Source of the DNA: Telmatobacter sp. DSM 110680
Lineage (GTDB): Bacteria; Acidobacteriota; Terriglobia; Terriglobales; Acidobacteriaceae
NCBI RefSeq assembly: GCF_039994875.1
Contig: NZ_CP121196.1
Location: forward strand, 3,534,001-3,598,000
Reading direction: 5' to 3'
DNA length: 64,000 bases
Shown: positions 18,137 to 27,119 of the stretch, piece after piece
How the letters are laid out: every line of letters starts with the position of its first letter
Position numbering within the stretch: position 1 is the stretch's first letter
The notes under the pieces: generated by a model
Told to the model about the DNA's origin: nothing
Database searches by the model: none
What the model saw: the letters and a program-made list of their open reading frames with translations, nothing else
Translations under genes and position numbers: made by a program

Positions 18137-19278
18137 TGACCCAGGCATTGTCTGCTCCCCTTACGGCAGCCAGAGTGGTTGCGGAGGTATTTCGCGAAAG
18201 CCGATCAGGCGCAAGCTTCGCTATGTGCGAAGATTGCAGAATTCATGTCATTTCCCAGGGAGGGGAGCCTCGGTGGATAATCGTCGGCTCAACCAGTAAG
18301 GCATTACCGGTGTTGAGTAGCTGGGCTCCGTGGAAGACAAGCTCGCGTTTTCGATGGGATGCGGTAAGAATAGCCGCTGCTACGAACCTTCTCTCAAAAG
18401 TACCTGGCATCGAAAGCAGCGTGATTCCAATCGATACGTCCTATTGGCGCGCAAATTTGCAGTATTTTCCGAAAAGATGGAGTGCTGTAATCCACGTGGG
18501 CAATGCTTCGCACTCGCGAAAGGCAATTCTATTTTTAGTCGAAAATGGTGAACGTGTAATCAGCGCTTCAAAAATTCCCCTCGTACCCACGGCCGTCGCG
18601 GCAATATTCAATGAAGCGGATATGCTAAGCCTGCTGAGTCGATTTGACTACCTTCCGCGAGTCCTGTTTCGCGATCCTGAGCGGGGAGTAGCTTCACAAT
18701 CTTGGCTTGAGGGAAAGCCCGTTTCCCGTGGATTCTTACCGGCGCATCTTGATTTGTTGAAGTCACTGGCGATTGTGGGCAGCACTACGCGAGTTTCTGA
18801 CTATCGCGAAGACTTGGTTAGGGGCTTGCAGGCATCCGATTTTCCGTTTGACCGCTCGGTGATTGCGCGCGGCACGGACATGCTGGATTGCGATCTGCCA
18901 GTGCAAAGCTTCGTAGAGCATCGCGATTTCGCTCCGTGGAATCTCAAGTGGCTGCGAAAAGATATCTTAGGTTTGCTCGATTGGGAATGGGGAGAGCCCT
19001 CGGGCCTTCCATGGCAGGATGCGTGTCGCCATTTCTATGTCGATGACGTCCATTTTGGTGGTTCAGGGCAGGTGTGGCAGATCCTTCAGACGAATGAGAT
19101 TCTCTTGCGGTATCGCCGCGAATTCGATATTCCTCCAGCCGCCCTGCCCGCTCTCACGATGCGGTACCTTCTACGAGAGCTATTGATGGAGTGGGACGGT
19201 GCAAACGAGCGTCTGGCCAGATACGCCTTCAACCAAATTCAGGCATTAATTGCAGACACTGCTCGCGTCCGAGGATGA
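18133..19278 (+). CDS. Aminoglycoside phosphotransferase/choline-kinase fold protein
   Basis: At 381 residues it shows the two signature motifs of the APH/choline-kinase fold: the Brenner-type loop VEHRDFAPWNL (about 260-270, catalytic Asp in HRDF) and the metal-binding LLDWEWGEP (about 280-288). The N-terminal lobe (about 1-150) is less typical and lacks an obvious glycine-rich loop. The likely reaction is ATP-dependent phosphorylation of a small hydroxylated substrate, perhaps a sugar used by the preceding nucleotidyltransferase/kinase protein. That pairing is inference from the 4-bp ATGA overlap. It is unlikely to be a resistance gene given the EPS context. Confidence 0.75.
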   Translation: MMTQALSAPLTAARVVAEVFRESRSGASFAMCEDCRIHVISQGGEPRWIIVGSTSKALPVLSSWAPWKTSSRFRWDAVRIAAATNLLSKVPGIESSVIPIDTSYWRANLQYFPKRWSAVIHVGNASHSRKAILFLVENGERVISASKIPLVPTAVAAIFNEADMLSLLSRFDYLPRVLFRDPERGVASQSWLEGKPVSRGFLPAHLDLLKSLAIVGSTTRVSDYREDLVRGLQASDFPFDRSVIARGTDMLDCDLPVQSFVEHRDFAPWNLKWLRKDILGLLDWEWGEPSGLPWQDACRHFYVDDVHFGGSGQVWQILQTNEILLRYRREFDIPPAALPALTMRYLLRELLMEWDGANERLARYAFNQIQALIADTARVRG

Positions 19279-19530
19279 CGGTCCAGATTTCTAAAACAAC
19301 TCGGAGAAACGGCGCTCCACTGATATTGAGGCGGCAGGTCAACCTTGCCTATAAACCACCGAAAATAAGTATGTTGGGCAGTTGAGTGTCGACAGAGATA
19401 CTCGCTAATAATCTGGCTTGAAGCGAATCAGATGCCGTATGCTTATCCGCAGATTTCTTCAACAATTCATCGGCAGGTCAGCAGGCCATCGGTCAGAGTT
19501 GGCTTGTAGGCCAAACAAATTCCATGGGCG

Positions 19531-19764
19531 GTGTCTGTGAGTGCTCGCAAGTCCGGAATTGTGCGAAAGAATTCTGCCCGAGTCCGACAATTTTTTGTTG
19601 CAGGCGCGCGACATGGTTTGTATTATTCACGAAAGGCTTCAAAGCAGGTCCCTAAGCAAGAACTGGTCGTCACTACACGTGCGATCTTACTGGTTGCATT
19701 CGCGGGAGGGGTAATCTGGTACCTCTTGTGGAAGCTGGCAACCAGTATATTGGGAAAACTGTGA
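19531..19764 (+). CDS. Small single-pass membrane protein, SecE-like
   Basis: A 77-residue open frame begins with GTG 19531; a second in-frame GTG lies at 19537. It has a basic amphipathic stretch followed by KQVPKQELVVTTRAILLVAF and a single membrane segment ending WKLATSILGKL. The order basic helix, KxxPxxxEVVxTT, one transmembrane helix and a short tail is that of the SecE subunit of the Sec translocon. The gene is not in the usual secE-nusG-rplK neighbourhood and lacks the usual WP pair, so it would be an orphan paralogue or an unrelated small protein. The ribosome site is weak. The region lies in about 1.3 kb otherwise free of genes, which lowers confidence. Confidence 0.42.
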   Translation: MSVSARKSGIVRKNSARVRQFFVAGARHGLYYSRKASKQVPKQELVVTTRAILLVAFAGGVIWYLLWKLATSILGKL

Positions 19765-20636
19765 GCATTGGGAGCTAGCAAACTCTGCACGAATGAACGA
19801 ATTCGCCAGGAGCTCATTGCCCCAGAGGTAAGAGCCATGTGACTCGTTCAAAGACTGTACGCCTTCAAGATCGGCATCTGGTGCATTCCGCCGATTTTGG
19901 TTTAGTTGCTGCAAGAGTCCCTGCATCAAGAGACAGGACCGCGACATGGGTAGTTGAAAAGACCTTCTTCGCGCTAGGAAGCAAGTACGTTTTGTAACAC
20001 AGGCTTCTCTATGTCTCCGTAGGGATATTTGGTTTATTTTGAGCACCGCAGAGGCTATTGTTGCGCTTTACTACGGCTATTTTTCACTGCTCATACGTGA
20101 CCAGACATCTCTGCACTAACACTGCAGAATGCAGCTATCCTCGCCCGCATATAGATAGATGCAAGAACTTGCCTCTCGAATCGAGCAAAAGCAAGATTTC
20201 TTTCTTTTTCTCTACGCTAAACCCCGCGGAAACCGTGCGATTGAGTCAAGCCGCACTCGCAGAGGTGCATGGAAGCCGGTTTAGCTCTCAATCGTGGCAC
20301 GTCGCCTCAATAAAGCAGAGCTGCCTCGTTGACGCCTGTTCCGCAGCAGGGAAGCTAACCCGTCCGACAAAATCGGGCAGCCTTCGCATCACCTTTACCA
20401 AAACCTCTCCACAACAAACCGATCCGCCAGCAGGGTAACCCGCCACATATTTCACGCAATGGTGCTGTTGCACTTACTAGCCCCTTGCTGCCTGGTTTTG
20501 AGCCCGCTTCTCAGCAGGAAAGGATTTTTCTGCATGACCAGTCTGCTCCGAGATCATTTGCCGGACTGTTGTGGCCCGGAATCTATTCACGCTGTCTAAC
20601 GACAGTTTTGAAGTTCATACCCGCAGAGGCTTTCAG
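19765..20636. other. Long stretch with no supportable gene
   Basis: About 870 bp upstream of the first beta-helix gene hold only short open frames with no recognisable domain, signal or good ribosome site. A frame at 20058-20438 has biased composition and no motif. The stretch may include promoter and leader sequence for the beta-helix gene; no riboswitch consensus was recognised. Confidence 0.4.
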
Positions 20637-22565
20637 ATGCGCTTTTCTAAATCACTCACTATTCTCTCCTTTACGGCTCTGGCCATCGCCGGATCCCGTG
20701 CGCATTCCCAGGTAATTGCTAACCAGGTTTCCTCCGGCACGATCTATGTTGATAGTCAGAAGGGTTCGGATGTCGTCGCCAACATCACGACGGCTGGAAC
20801 TGCGACCGCCCCACTACAAACCATTCAGGCCGCCATCAACGTGGCGAACACGAGAAATCAACAGAAGACAGGGACGACTATCGTTGTAAATCCGGGCGTG
20901 TATCGTGAAGCTATCAACATCGGCTCCGTTTCCGGGCAAACCGCCGCGCCACTCGTTATCCAAGCCTCAACTACGGGTTCAAGCGTAATTTCTGGTTCCG
21001 ATATTCTCACGGGCTGGCAGGCGGTAAGTGGCCATGCCGGCACTTACTGGCATTCATGGACTTATAACTTTGGTGAATGTGCCATTCCTTCCGGTTGGCC
21101 AAGTGGCATAGCTCCAATCGTGCGTCGTACCGAGATGGTGTTTGTAAATAGTATTCCGTTGACGCAAGTACTTTCAGAGTCGCAATTGCGTCCCGGAACT
21201 TTTTATGTTGACGAAGCGACTAATCAAATACTGATCACTCCTGCAAGTGGGACGAGTGTGTCGAGCGCAACAATTGAAGCCGCAGTGCGCCCGTCGATCT
21301 TTACCTTAGCCGGCCGCAGCAACGTGACTGTAAAAGGCATGGTCTTCAAGCATGCCAATTCTTGCATCAACAGGCCAGCTGCCGTCATCGCAGGCGGTTC
21401 CAACGTGGTCGTAGACTCGGTCCAGGCGGTGTGGAATAACTGGGGCGGACTTGGAGTATCCGGTGCTTCCGGAGTAACGGTGAAGAATTCGATCGCGAGC
21501 CATAATGGTGGTGTAGGCTTCATGGGCGATCAGGATGTCAACACCACTTTCAGCTATAACGAAAGCGACTTCAATAACTGGCGCGGTGCACTTGGAGCAC
21601 TGTACGACTGGGGCATGGGCGGCACAAAACTCTTCCAGATGCATACCGCTACTGTTCAATACCACTATTCATACGGCAATCAGGCGCAAGGCCTTTGGTT
21701 CGACACCGACAACAAAAACATCACGGTGAATAATGCAACCGTAGCCGGCAATACTCTGGCGGCGTTGCAACTCGAGGCGAACGAAGGTCCAATCACCGTA
21801 GAGAATAGTCACTTGTGCTCTAGCCGGTCAGGTGTGACGACGTTGAATCAGGCGAAGCTCACAATGAAGTACAACACGTTCTACAACAATGGTGGATTCG
21901 GACTATATCCAGGGCAGATATTCATCGCAGGCCGCGCGGGAGGTCACGTAATCTACGACTGGCAAACGGGACAATACTATGATCTACGTACCGCTAACAC
22001 AGTATTGACCTCGAATAATTTCCAGGCTACGGCATCTGGACAACACGTTTTCGGCACCTATTTGAGCGGATCTGATTGGTCTGATTTTGCCAATTCACTT
22101 GTGTCGAGCGGGAATCACTGGTTTGACCCGAGCACCGTTTACTCGTTCATGCTCCCCAGTGGCCATCTCGTGAATTTTTCAGGATGGAAAAGTGCAGTTG
22201 GCACAGACTATTCATCCTACTGGTCGAGTGCTGCTGCCGCTTCGGCATGCGCGATCCCATCTCAGTCTTACACTGATTTCGCCGTAAACCTCGATCGAGA
22301 AGCCTATTCAATGTCGGCGGGGCACGGAACCATCAACATCAAGGTGGCGAACTATGGCTACGGAACCGTGAATCTCTCGGTTAGCGGACTCCCATCAAAC
22401 GTAGGCGCGTCGTTCAGCAGTAGCAGCCTTTCCAGCGGAACCCTTACGATGTCGCTCTCGGCCACCAAATATGCTGCGAACAAAACGGTGCCGATCACAA
22501 TTTGGGGCGTCAGCGGAAGTCGCGTTCATCCGGTAACCGTTAACGTACATATCGTGCCGGCATAA
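20637..22565 (+). CDS. Secreted right-handed beta-helix protein (pectate-lyase-like), copy 1
   Basis: The 642-residue exported protein has a signal LTILSFTALAIAGSRAHSQ. IYVDSQKGSDV and PLQTIQAAINVAN follow, the usual entry to right-handed parallel beta-helix proteins that act on or bind polysaccharides. Asn-rich rungs follow (VKGMVFKHANSCI, VTVKNSIASHNGGVGFMGDQ, ENSHLCSSRSG). The last about 85 residues form a separate Ig-like domain (VNLSVSGLPSNVGASF). Family members include lyases, epimerases and binding proteins; no catalytic set can be assigned by eye. ATG 20637 has GAGG seven bases upstream. The next gene downstream is a close paralogue, and a terminator hairpin follows this gene. Confidence 0.85.
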   Translation: MRFSKSLTILSFTALAIAGSRAHSQVIANQVSSGTIYVDSQKGSDVVANITTAGTATAPLQTIQAAINVANTRNQQKTGTTIVVNPGVYREAINIGSVSGQTAAPLVIQASTTGSSVISGSDILTGWQAVSGHAGTYWHSWTYNFGECAIPSGWPSGIAPIVRRTEMVFVNSIPLTQVLSESQLRPGTFYVDEATNQILITPASGTSVSSATIEAAVRPSIFTLAGRSNVTVKGMVFKHANSCINRPAAVIAGGSNVVVDSVQAVWNNWGGLGVSGASGVTVKNSIASHNGGVGFMGDQDVNTTFSYNESDFNNWRGALGALYDWGMGGTKLFQMHTATVQYHYSYGNQAQGLWFDTDNKNITVNNATVAGNTLAALQLEANEGPITVENSHLCSSRSGVTTLNQAKLTMKYNTFYNNGGFGLYPGQIFIAGRAGGHVIYDWQTGQYYDLRTANTVLTSNNFQATASGQHVFGTYLSGSDWSDFANSLVSSGNHWFDPSTVYSFMLPSGHLVNFSGWKSAVGTDYSSYWSSAAAASACAIPSQSYTDFAVNLDREAYSMSAGHGTINIKVANYGYGTVNLSVSGLPSNVGASFSSSSLSSGTLTMSLSATKYAANKTVPITIWGVSGSRVHPVTVNVHIVPA

Positions 22566-22600
22566 CGCGGCACGCAGGAACGGTAGTTCTGACTAATTCA

Positions 22601-22629
22601 AACTCCCAAGGCAAATTGCCTTGGGAGTT
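22601..22629 (+). terminator. Terminator hairpin after beta-helix copy 1
   Basis: The perfect inverted repeat AACTCCCAAGGCAA / TTGCCTTGGGAGTT with a single central base (a 12-bp stem with a 5-base loop in RNA) begins 35 bp after the stop. The T tract is short, so it may be weak, but it would separate the two paralogue genes into different transcripts. Confidence 0.75.
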
Positions 22630-23019
22630 AGTTCCATCGTGTGACGAATGCCTAAACCGCGTCATCGTCAATCGTCTAACTGCAGTAAGTTTGTAAAACT
22701 CAAAATGTACTTTTGTACTCTCCGACGCGTGATCAGCATCACTGCTTTTGAGATAAACTCAATTAAACATATCAATAAGATTTTCTAAACCTAGAGACCA
22801 TCTCGTATCTGAGTTTTGGCGATTTTCTGATACGCCCAGTTTCATTGGGTATTGCTTGACTTCTGTGTATTTGCCTGGTTTCTAGCTGCGCCAGAAGGTG
22901 AAGTGCACGTAAGCGCCTCTCTGTTGAGCCAGCTTCATGGTGAGCAATTTCCGGTTCGATTAGCCGGAAAACTAACCGAGATTTGAGCGCTACTGCACTT
23001 TTACTTTGAGGATTTGTTC
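22630..23019. promoter_or_regulatory. Leader region of beta-helix copy 2
   Basis: This 390-bp stretch has no gene. It is more A+T-rich than its surroundings, as expected for a promoter. It contains an inverted repeat TTTCCGG-N9-CCGGAAA at 22948-22970, about 50 bp before the start codon. This could be a leader hairpin or operator for the downstream gene. Confidence 0.35.
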
Positions 23020-24939
23020 ATGAGACTGGCGGCCATCTGTATTTCTTTCTCTCTCATTGTTCTATTCATTGCCGAGCCATCTGCCCGCAGCCAAGCAAAT
23101 GTAATCGAAAACCAGACTACCGTGCTGTATGTGGATGCGCAGAAGGGCTCTGATTCAAATGTAGGTTCAACTTCTTCCCCTCTCAAGAGCATTCAGGCGG
23201 CCGTGAACAAAGCCAACGTAAATAATCAGAATCAAGTCGGCACGAAGATCATCGTGAATGCGGGCGTTTATCGCGAGACAGTGGGCATCAATCCGATTTC
23301 GAATCAGACAACGGTTCCCTTGACAATTCAAGCTGCGGTAACTGGTACCGCCATCATTTCTGGCGCCAACGTTTTGAGCAACTGGGCAACTGATTCGACA
23401 TATTCATCCGCATACACCACGTCGTGGTATCCGACAATGGGAACGTGTCCACTTCCTAGTGGTTGGCCCACGGGCTTTTCCTCCATCGCCATGCATACCG
23501 AAATGATTTTTGTGAATAGTGTTCCTCTCACGCAAGTCTTATCGTATTCGCAAATGCGCGCCGGAACGTTCTATATCAACGAGGGCAGCGGATCGCTGCA
23601 TCTATGGCCTGCTAACGGAACGAACATGCAGACAGCATTAGTGGAAGCCGCGACACGTCAAAAGACAGTAAGTATCGTAGGTCGGACAAATATCGTCTTG
23701 CGCGGTCTCACCCTTACGCAGTCGGCAAGTTGCATTAACTCGAGCGGCGCCACCGTCACGTCCGGGTCGAACGTGCTGATTGATTCAGTGCAGGCCAATT
23801 GGAATAACTGGGGCGGTCTGGGAATTTTTTCGAGTAACAACGTGACCGTGCAGAACTCAGTCGCAAATTACAACGGCGGCATCGGCTTTATGGGATCCAA
23901 GAGCCAGAATATTCTCTTCAGCTTCAACGAAAGCGATTACAACAACTGGCGAGGGGCTCAATCGGCGTACTACGACTGGGGCATGGGCGGAGCGAAGTTC
24001 TTCCAGATGCGCAGCATGACCGTTCAAGATCATTTTTCGTACAACAACCAGGCGCAGGGTCTCTGGTTTGATACAGACAACAAAAACATCACAATCAATC
24101 GTCCGACGCTGGCTGGTAACACGACAGCGGCCTTGCAGATTGAGCGCAACGAAGGGCCGGTTACGGTTGAGAATGGCCATTTATGCTCCAGCGGTTCGGG
24201 TGTAAACCTGTTGACGAGCGAGCAGGTAAGAATTCAAAACAACGTGTTTTACAACAACGGAGCGACAAATAAATATCAGGCGCAGATTTATCTCGCGGGT
24301 CAGGCTGGTGGAATTGTCATTACAGATTGGCAGACAAGCCAGAGTTACGATCTGTTCACTAAGGGACTTGTCCTCACAGGAAATACGTTCGTGGATGGCG
24401 CCACAGGACAAAATGTATTTGGGACATATCTGAGCGGGTCCGACTGGTCTGATTTTGCCAGTACACTGAACGCAAGCGATAACGTTTGGTACGATCCATT
24501 TATTGCTAATTCGTTCAAAGTGGTCAATGGACACCTCGTAAATTTGTCTGGCTGGCAAAACTCGGTGGGAACGGACTACACCTCAACGTGGGCGGCACCG
24601 GCTACCTCTCCCGTAGCGGCTTGTGCTCTTCCTGCCGTAAAATATGCGGACTTCGGTGTGGTGATGAATGCGAATACCTATACGATGTCTGCGGGCTCAG
24701 CTTTAGCTACTGCAAAGGTGACATCCTTCGGATTCGGAACGGTAAATCTGAGCGTTAGCGGATTGCCGGCAGGCGTTAGCGCGACCATTAATAACGGCTC
24801 ATTGATCAGCGGGACATCGACAATCACGTTTTCCGCAAGCTCATCGGCGAGCAATCAAACGGTACCGGTCACAGTGTGGGCAGTAAGCGGAAGCAGGGTG
24901 CACACCGCTACTTTCAACCTGCACGTTGTGCCACTTTAA
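23020..24939 (+). CDS. Secreted right-handed beta-helix protein, copy 2 (tandem paralogue)
   Basis: The 639-residue product parallels the preceding beta-helix protein along its full length. Shared landmarks include VDAQKGSD, the stretch NNWRGA..YDWGMGG.K.FQM, QAQGLWFDTDNKNIT and FGTYLSGSDWSDFA, and the same C-terminal Ig-like domain (VNLSVSGLPAGVSATI). A signal peptide (AICISFSLIVLFIAEPSARSQ) directs export. I choose ATG 23020 with GAGG eight bases upstream over an in-frame TTG at 23014. Tandem duplication with divergence suggests related but distinct glycan substrates. As with copy 1, no catalytic residues can be named with confidence. Confidence 0.85.
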   Translation: MRLAAICISFSLIVLFIAEPSARSQANVIENQTTVLYVDAQKGSDSNVGSTSSPLKSIQAAVNKANVNNQNQVGTKIIVNAGVYRETVGINPISNQTTVPLTIQAAVTGTAIISGANVLSNWATDSTYSSAYTTSWYPTMGTCPLPSGWPTGFSSIAMHTEMIFVNSVPLTQVLSYSQMRAGTFYINEGSGSLHLWPANGTNMQTALVEAATRQKTVSIVGRTNIVLRGLTLTQSASCINSSGATVTSGSNVLIDSVQANWNNWGGLGIFSSNNVTVQNSVANYNGGIGFMGSKSQNILFSFNESDYNNWRGAQSAYYDWGMGGAKFFQMRSMTVQDHFSYNNQAQGLWFDTDNKNITINRPTLAGNTTAALQIERNEGPVTVENGHLCSSGSGVNLLTSEQVRIQNNVFYNNGATNKYQAQIYLAGQAGGIVITDWQTSQSYDLFTKGLVLTGNTFVDGATGQNVFGTYLSGSDWSDFASTLNASDNVWYDPFIANSFKVVNGHLVNLSGWQNSVGTDYTSTWAAPATSPVAACALPAVKYADFGVVMNANTYTMSAGSALATAKVTSFGFGTVNLSVSGLPAGVSATINNGSLISGTSTITFSASSSASNQTVPVTVWAVSGSRVHTATFNLHVVPL

Positions 24940-25141
24940 GTTGGAGCCTACCCTCAGCGTTACACTCTTTGAGAGCTAGGCATTCGGCACAAAATCGCCA
25001 AAGGCCCGTTCTTTTTAAACGTCTGCGGCTCAATCTGCATCTAAAATTGATAGCTGTCAAAACACTTTTCCGACCCGCTTGCGCTCTCTTTCTCTGATGT
25101 TGTCTTGCGCATCGCGAATCCTTTCAGGAATCATGGGGTGT

Positions 25142-26395
25142 ATGAAGATTCTCTTGTCTGCCTACGCTTGCGAGCCGAACAAGGGCTCGGAACCCGGCGT
25201 GGGATGGAACTGGGCCTTGGCGCTTCGAGATCGGGGCTTCGATGTTCACGTTCTCACGCGCAGCAACAACCGGGAGGCAATTGAACAGGTCTCCAATCTG
25301 CCAACTTCGCGGTTAACGTTCCATTTCTACGATCTTCCGCAGCGATTAAGATTCTGGAAGCACTGGCCTGGCGGAATCTATCTCTACTATCTGTTATGGC
25401 AGGTTGGTGCTTACCGAATCGCAAAGAGACTACACTCCACCCTTCAATTTGGCCTCGTTCATCACATCACCTTCGTTTCCTATCGTCAGCCATCGTTCAT
25501 GGGCAGTCTGGGCATCCCGTTTGTATTCGGGCCGGTCGGCGGGGGAGAAACTATGCCCTCTCAATTTCGCGATTCTCTTCCTCTGGGCGGCCGATTAATA
25601 GAGTGGTTTCGCGACCTAGGAAATCGTGCCGTTGGTCTAGACCCTCTCATGCAACGCACCTACTCGAGCGCCAGGCTAATCGCATGCGCCACTGGCGAAA
25701 CGCTCGATGCAATTCCAGCTCGATTTCATGCCAAATGTATAGTGCAGCGGGCCATTGGGATCAGTGCAGCCCCCGAGCCCGAACCTTCGGCTATCGCCGT
25801 GAAGCTGTCGCGGCCTCAGCTTCTGTTTGTGGGTAGATTGCTTTATTGGAAAGGGCTTCACCTGTTATTGCGTGCACTTTCGAACGTCAGAGATGCGGTT
25901 CCTGGCCTGAGGCTGCGCATAATTGGCGAGGGAGCCGATGGCCGCTGGCTCAAGCAGGAGGCGAGGCGCTGGAAAGTCGATGACCTGGTCGATTGGATCG
26001 CGCGAGTGCCGCACCATGAAATGGCCAATGAATATCGCAATAGCTCGGCCTTCATTTTTCCCAGCTTGCATGACTCAGGCGGAATGGTAGTGCTGGAAGC
26101 GCTCTCAGCTGGCTTGCCCGTCATCTGCCTGAACGTGGGCGGACCCGGCTCAATCGTCGACTCTTCATGTGGTTTTTCGGTAGAAGTGGGAAGGAAGTCC
26201 GAGAACGAAATCATCGAGGAGCTTTCCGACTCAGTAAAGCGAATGTGTCAGGAACATAAACTACGGAGTGAACTTTCTGTCGGAGCGCGGAACAGAGCAT
26301 CCACACTAACGTGGAGCACTGCCGTCGAGGCAATCTACTCTCAACCGTCCGTTCGAGAGCATGCAAATGTTGGCGAGCGTATGTCTATGATTTAA
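25142..26395 (+). CDS. Glycosyltransferase family 4
   Basis: At 417 residues the frame starts MKILLSAYACEPNKGSEPGV, a recognisable GT4 subgroup N-terminus. LLFVGRLLYWKGLHLLLRAL opens the C-terminal domain, and the EX7E-like region FPSLHDSGGMVVLEALSAGL is intact. FVFGPVGGGETMP is another subgroup motif. It probably adds a sugar to the EPS repeat made by the operon at the left of the window, despite being on the opposite strand and 16 kb away. I chose ATG 25142 because translation from the in-frame ATG at 25079 would add an atypical leader; GGGG precedes the chosen start. Confidence 0.88.
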   Translation: MKILLSAYACEPNKGSEPGVGWNWALALRDRGFDVHVLTRSNNREAIEQVSNLPTSRLTFHFYDLPQRLRFWKHWPGGIYLYYLLWQVGAYRIAKRLHSTLQFGLVHHITFVSYRQPSFMGSLGIPFVFGPVGGGETMPSQFRDSLPLGGRLIEWFRDLGNRAVGLDPLMQRTYSSARLIACATGETLDAIPARFHAKCIVQRAIGISAAPEPEPSAIAVKLSRPQLLFVGRLLYWKGLHLLLRALSNVRDAVPGLRLRIIGEGADGRWLKQEARRWKVDDLVDWIARVPHHEMANEYRNSSAFIFPSLHDSGGMVVLEALSAGLPVICLNVGGPGSIVDSSCGFSVEVGRKSENEIIEELSDSVKRMCQEHKLRSELSVGARNRASTLTWSTAVEAIYSQPSVREHANVGERMSMI

Positions 26396-26595
26396 ATTAT
26401 CTTAACGCGATAGATGCCGCGAAGTTCAATGCTTGGGGAGGCCAGCCAAACATCATTCGACTTTCCTTTTTCTTAGATTTCATGAAAACATGATCCGTGA
26501 CAGCAAACTTTCGACAGTTTTCGAGTGTCCAACTATTGTGGATTGCTTTGAGTTTCCGTGAATCCCTCCTGCAAACCAGTTAAACTCAGGAACGA

Positions 26596-26997
26596 GTGAC
26601 AGTAATTCCCAAATCGCACGAATCTTCGCTTCGGCTCTCCATTCTCTTGATGATGTTGGGAGCATGCGTGTTCTTTTGGGGATTCGGCTATAAGCTTTCG
26701 CTTTATCACTTCCATCATCCCGGTGTTCACCGGATTCCGGTCGCGAAACTGCTATCCCGCAATGAAGACACCAATGCGACCGATGGCACGCGGCTTTGCT
26801 TCGCGGGATCCTCTCCCATTGAGAAGGTACCGGCATATCGCTTCGTCGTCTTCTTACTTTCGCTAGGCTGTTTCGCAGGCTCAAAAACCACGTGGGACAG
26901 GTGCTATCTTGCATCGGCAAAGCGTTGGTGTCTGCGCTCGGTCGCGATTCTAAGTTTCGCGTTCTTCAGGCCCCCCCCGGTCTTCATCTCGCTTTAA
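26596..26997 (+). CDS. Small two-segment membrane protein of unknown function
   Basis: The 133-residue product starts with GTG 26596, with AGGA four bases upstream. One hydrophobic segment lies near residues 14-32 (SILLMMLGACVFFWGFGYKL), and a weaker one near 82-94 (FVVFLLSLGCFAG). Between them is a polar loop with HPGVHRIPVAKLLSRNED. I do not recognise a family. The reading frame ends with a proline run (FFRPPPVFISL), which might reflect out-of-frame sequence. It lies alone between a glycosyltransferase and the efflux operon. Moderate support comes only from the hydrophobic pattern and the start site. Confidence 0.45.
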   Translation: MTVIPKSHESSLRLSILLMMLGACVFFWGFGYKLSLYHFHHPGVHRIPVAKLLSRNEDTNATDGTRLCFAGSSPIEKVPAYRFVVFLLSLGCFAGSKTTWDRCYLASAKRWCLRSVAILSFAFFRPPPVFISL

Positions 26998-27061
26998 TCC
27001 CATACAAGAAACCGAGTAAATCATCCATTCGCAAGCGACTGGAGTGATCTTCTTTCCCCTG

Positions 27062-27082
27062 ACGATGGCAGGATGCCGTCGT
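27062..27082. promoter_or_regulatory. Inverted repeat upstream of RND efflux operon
   Basis: ACGATGGCA-gga-TGCCGTCGT is a 9-bp inverted repeat with one G/T mismatch, ending 37 bp before the adaptor start codon. It could be an operator or a leader hairpin. No regulator gene is adjacent. Confidence 0.35.
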
Positions 27083-27119
27083 TTATGCAGCAAAGGCCTT
27101 AAGAAAAGGTGTTATCTCC

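Noticed and set aside
20058..20438. A 126-codon plus-strand frame in the gene-poor stretch
   Set aside because: It has no ribosome site, domain or signal; composition looks random.
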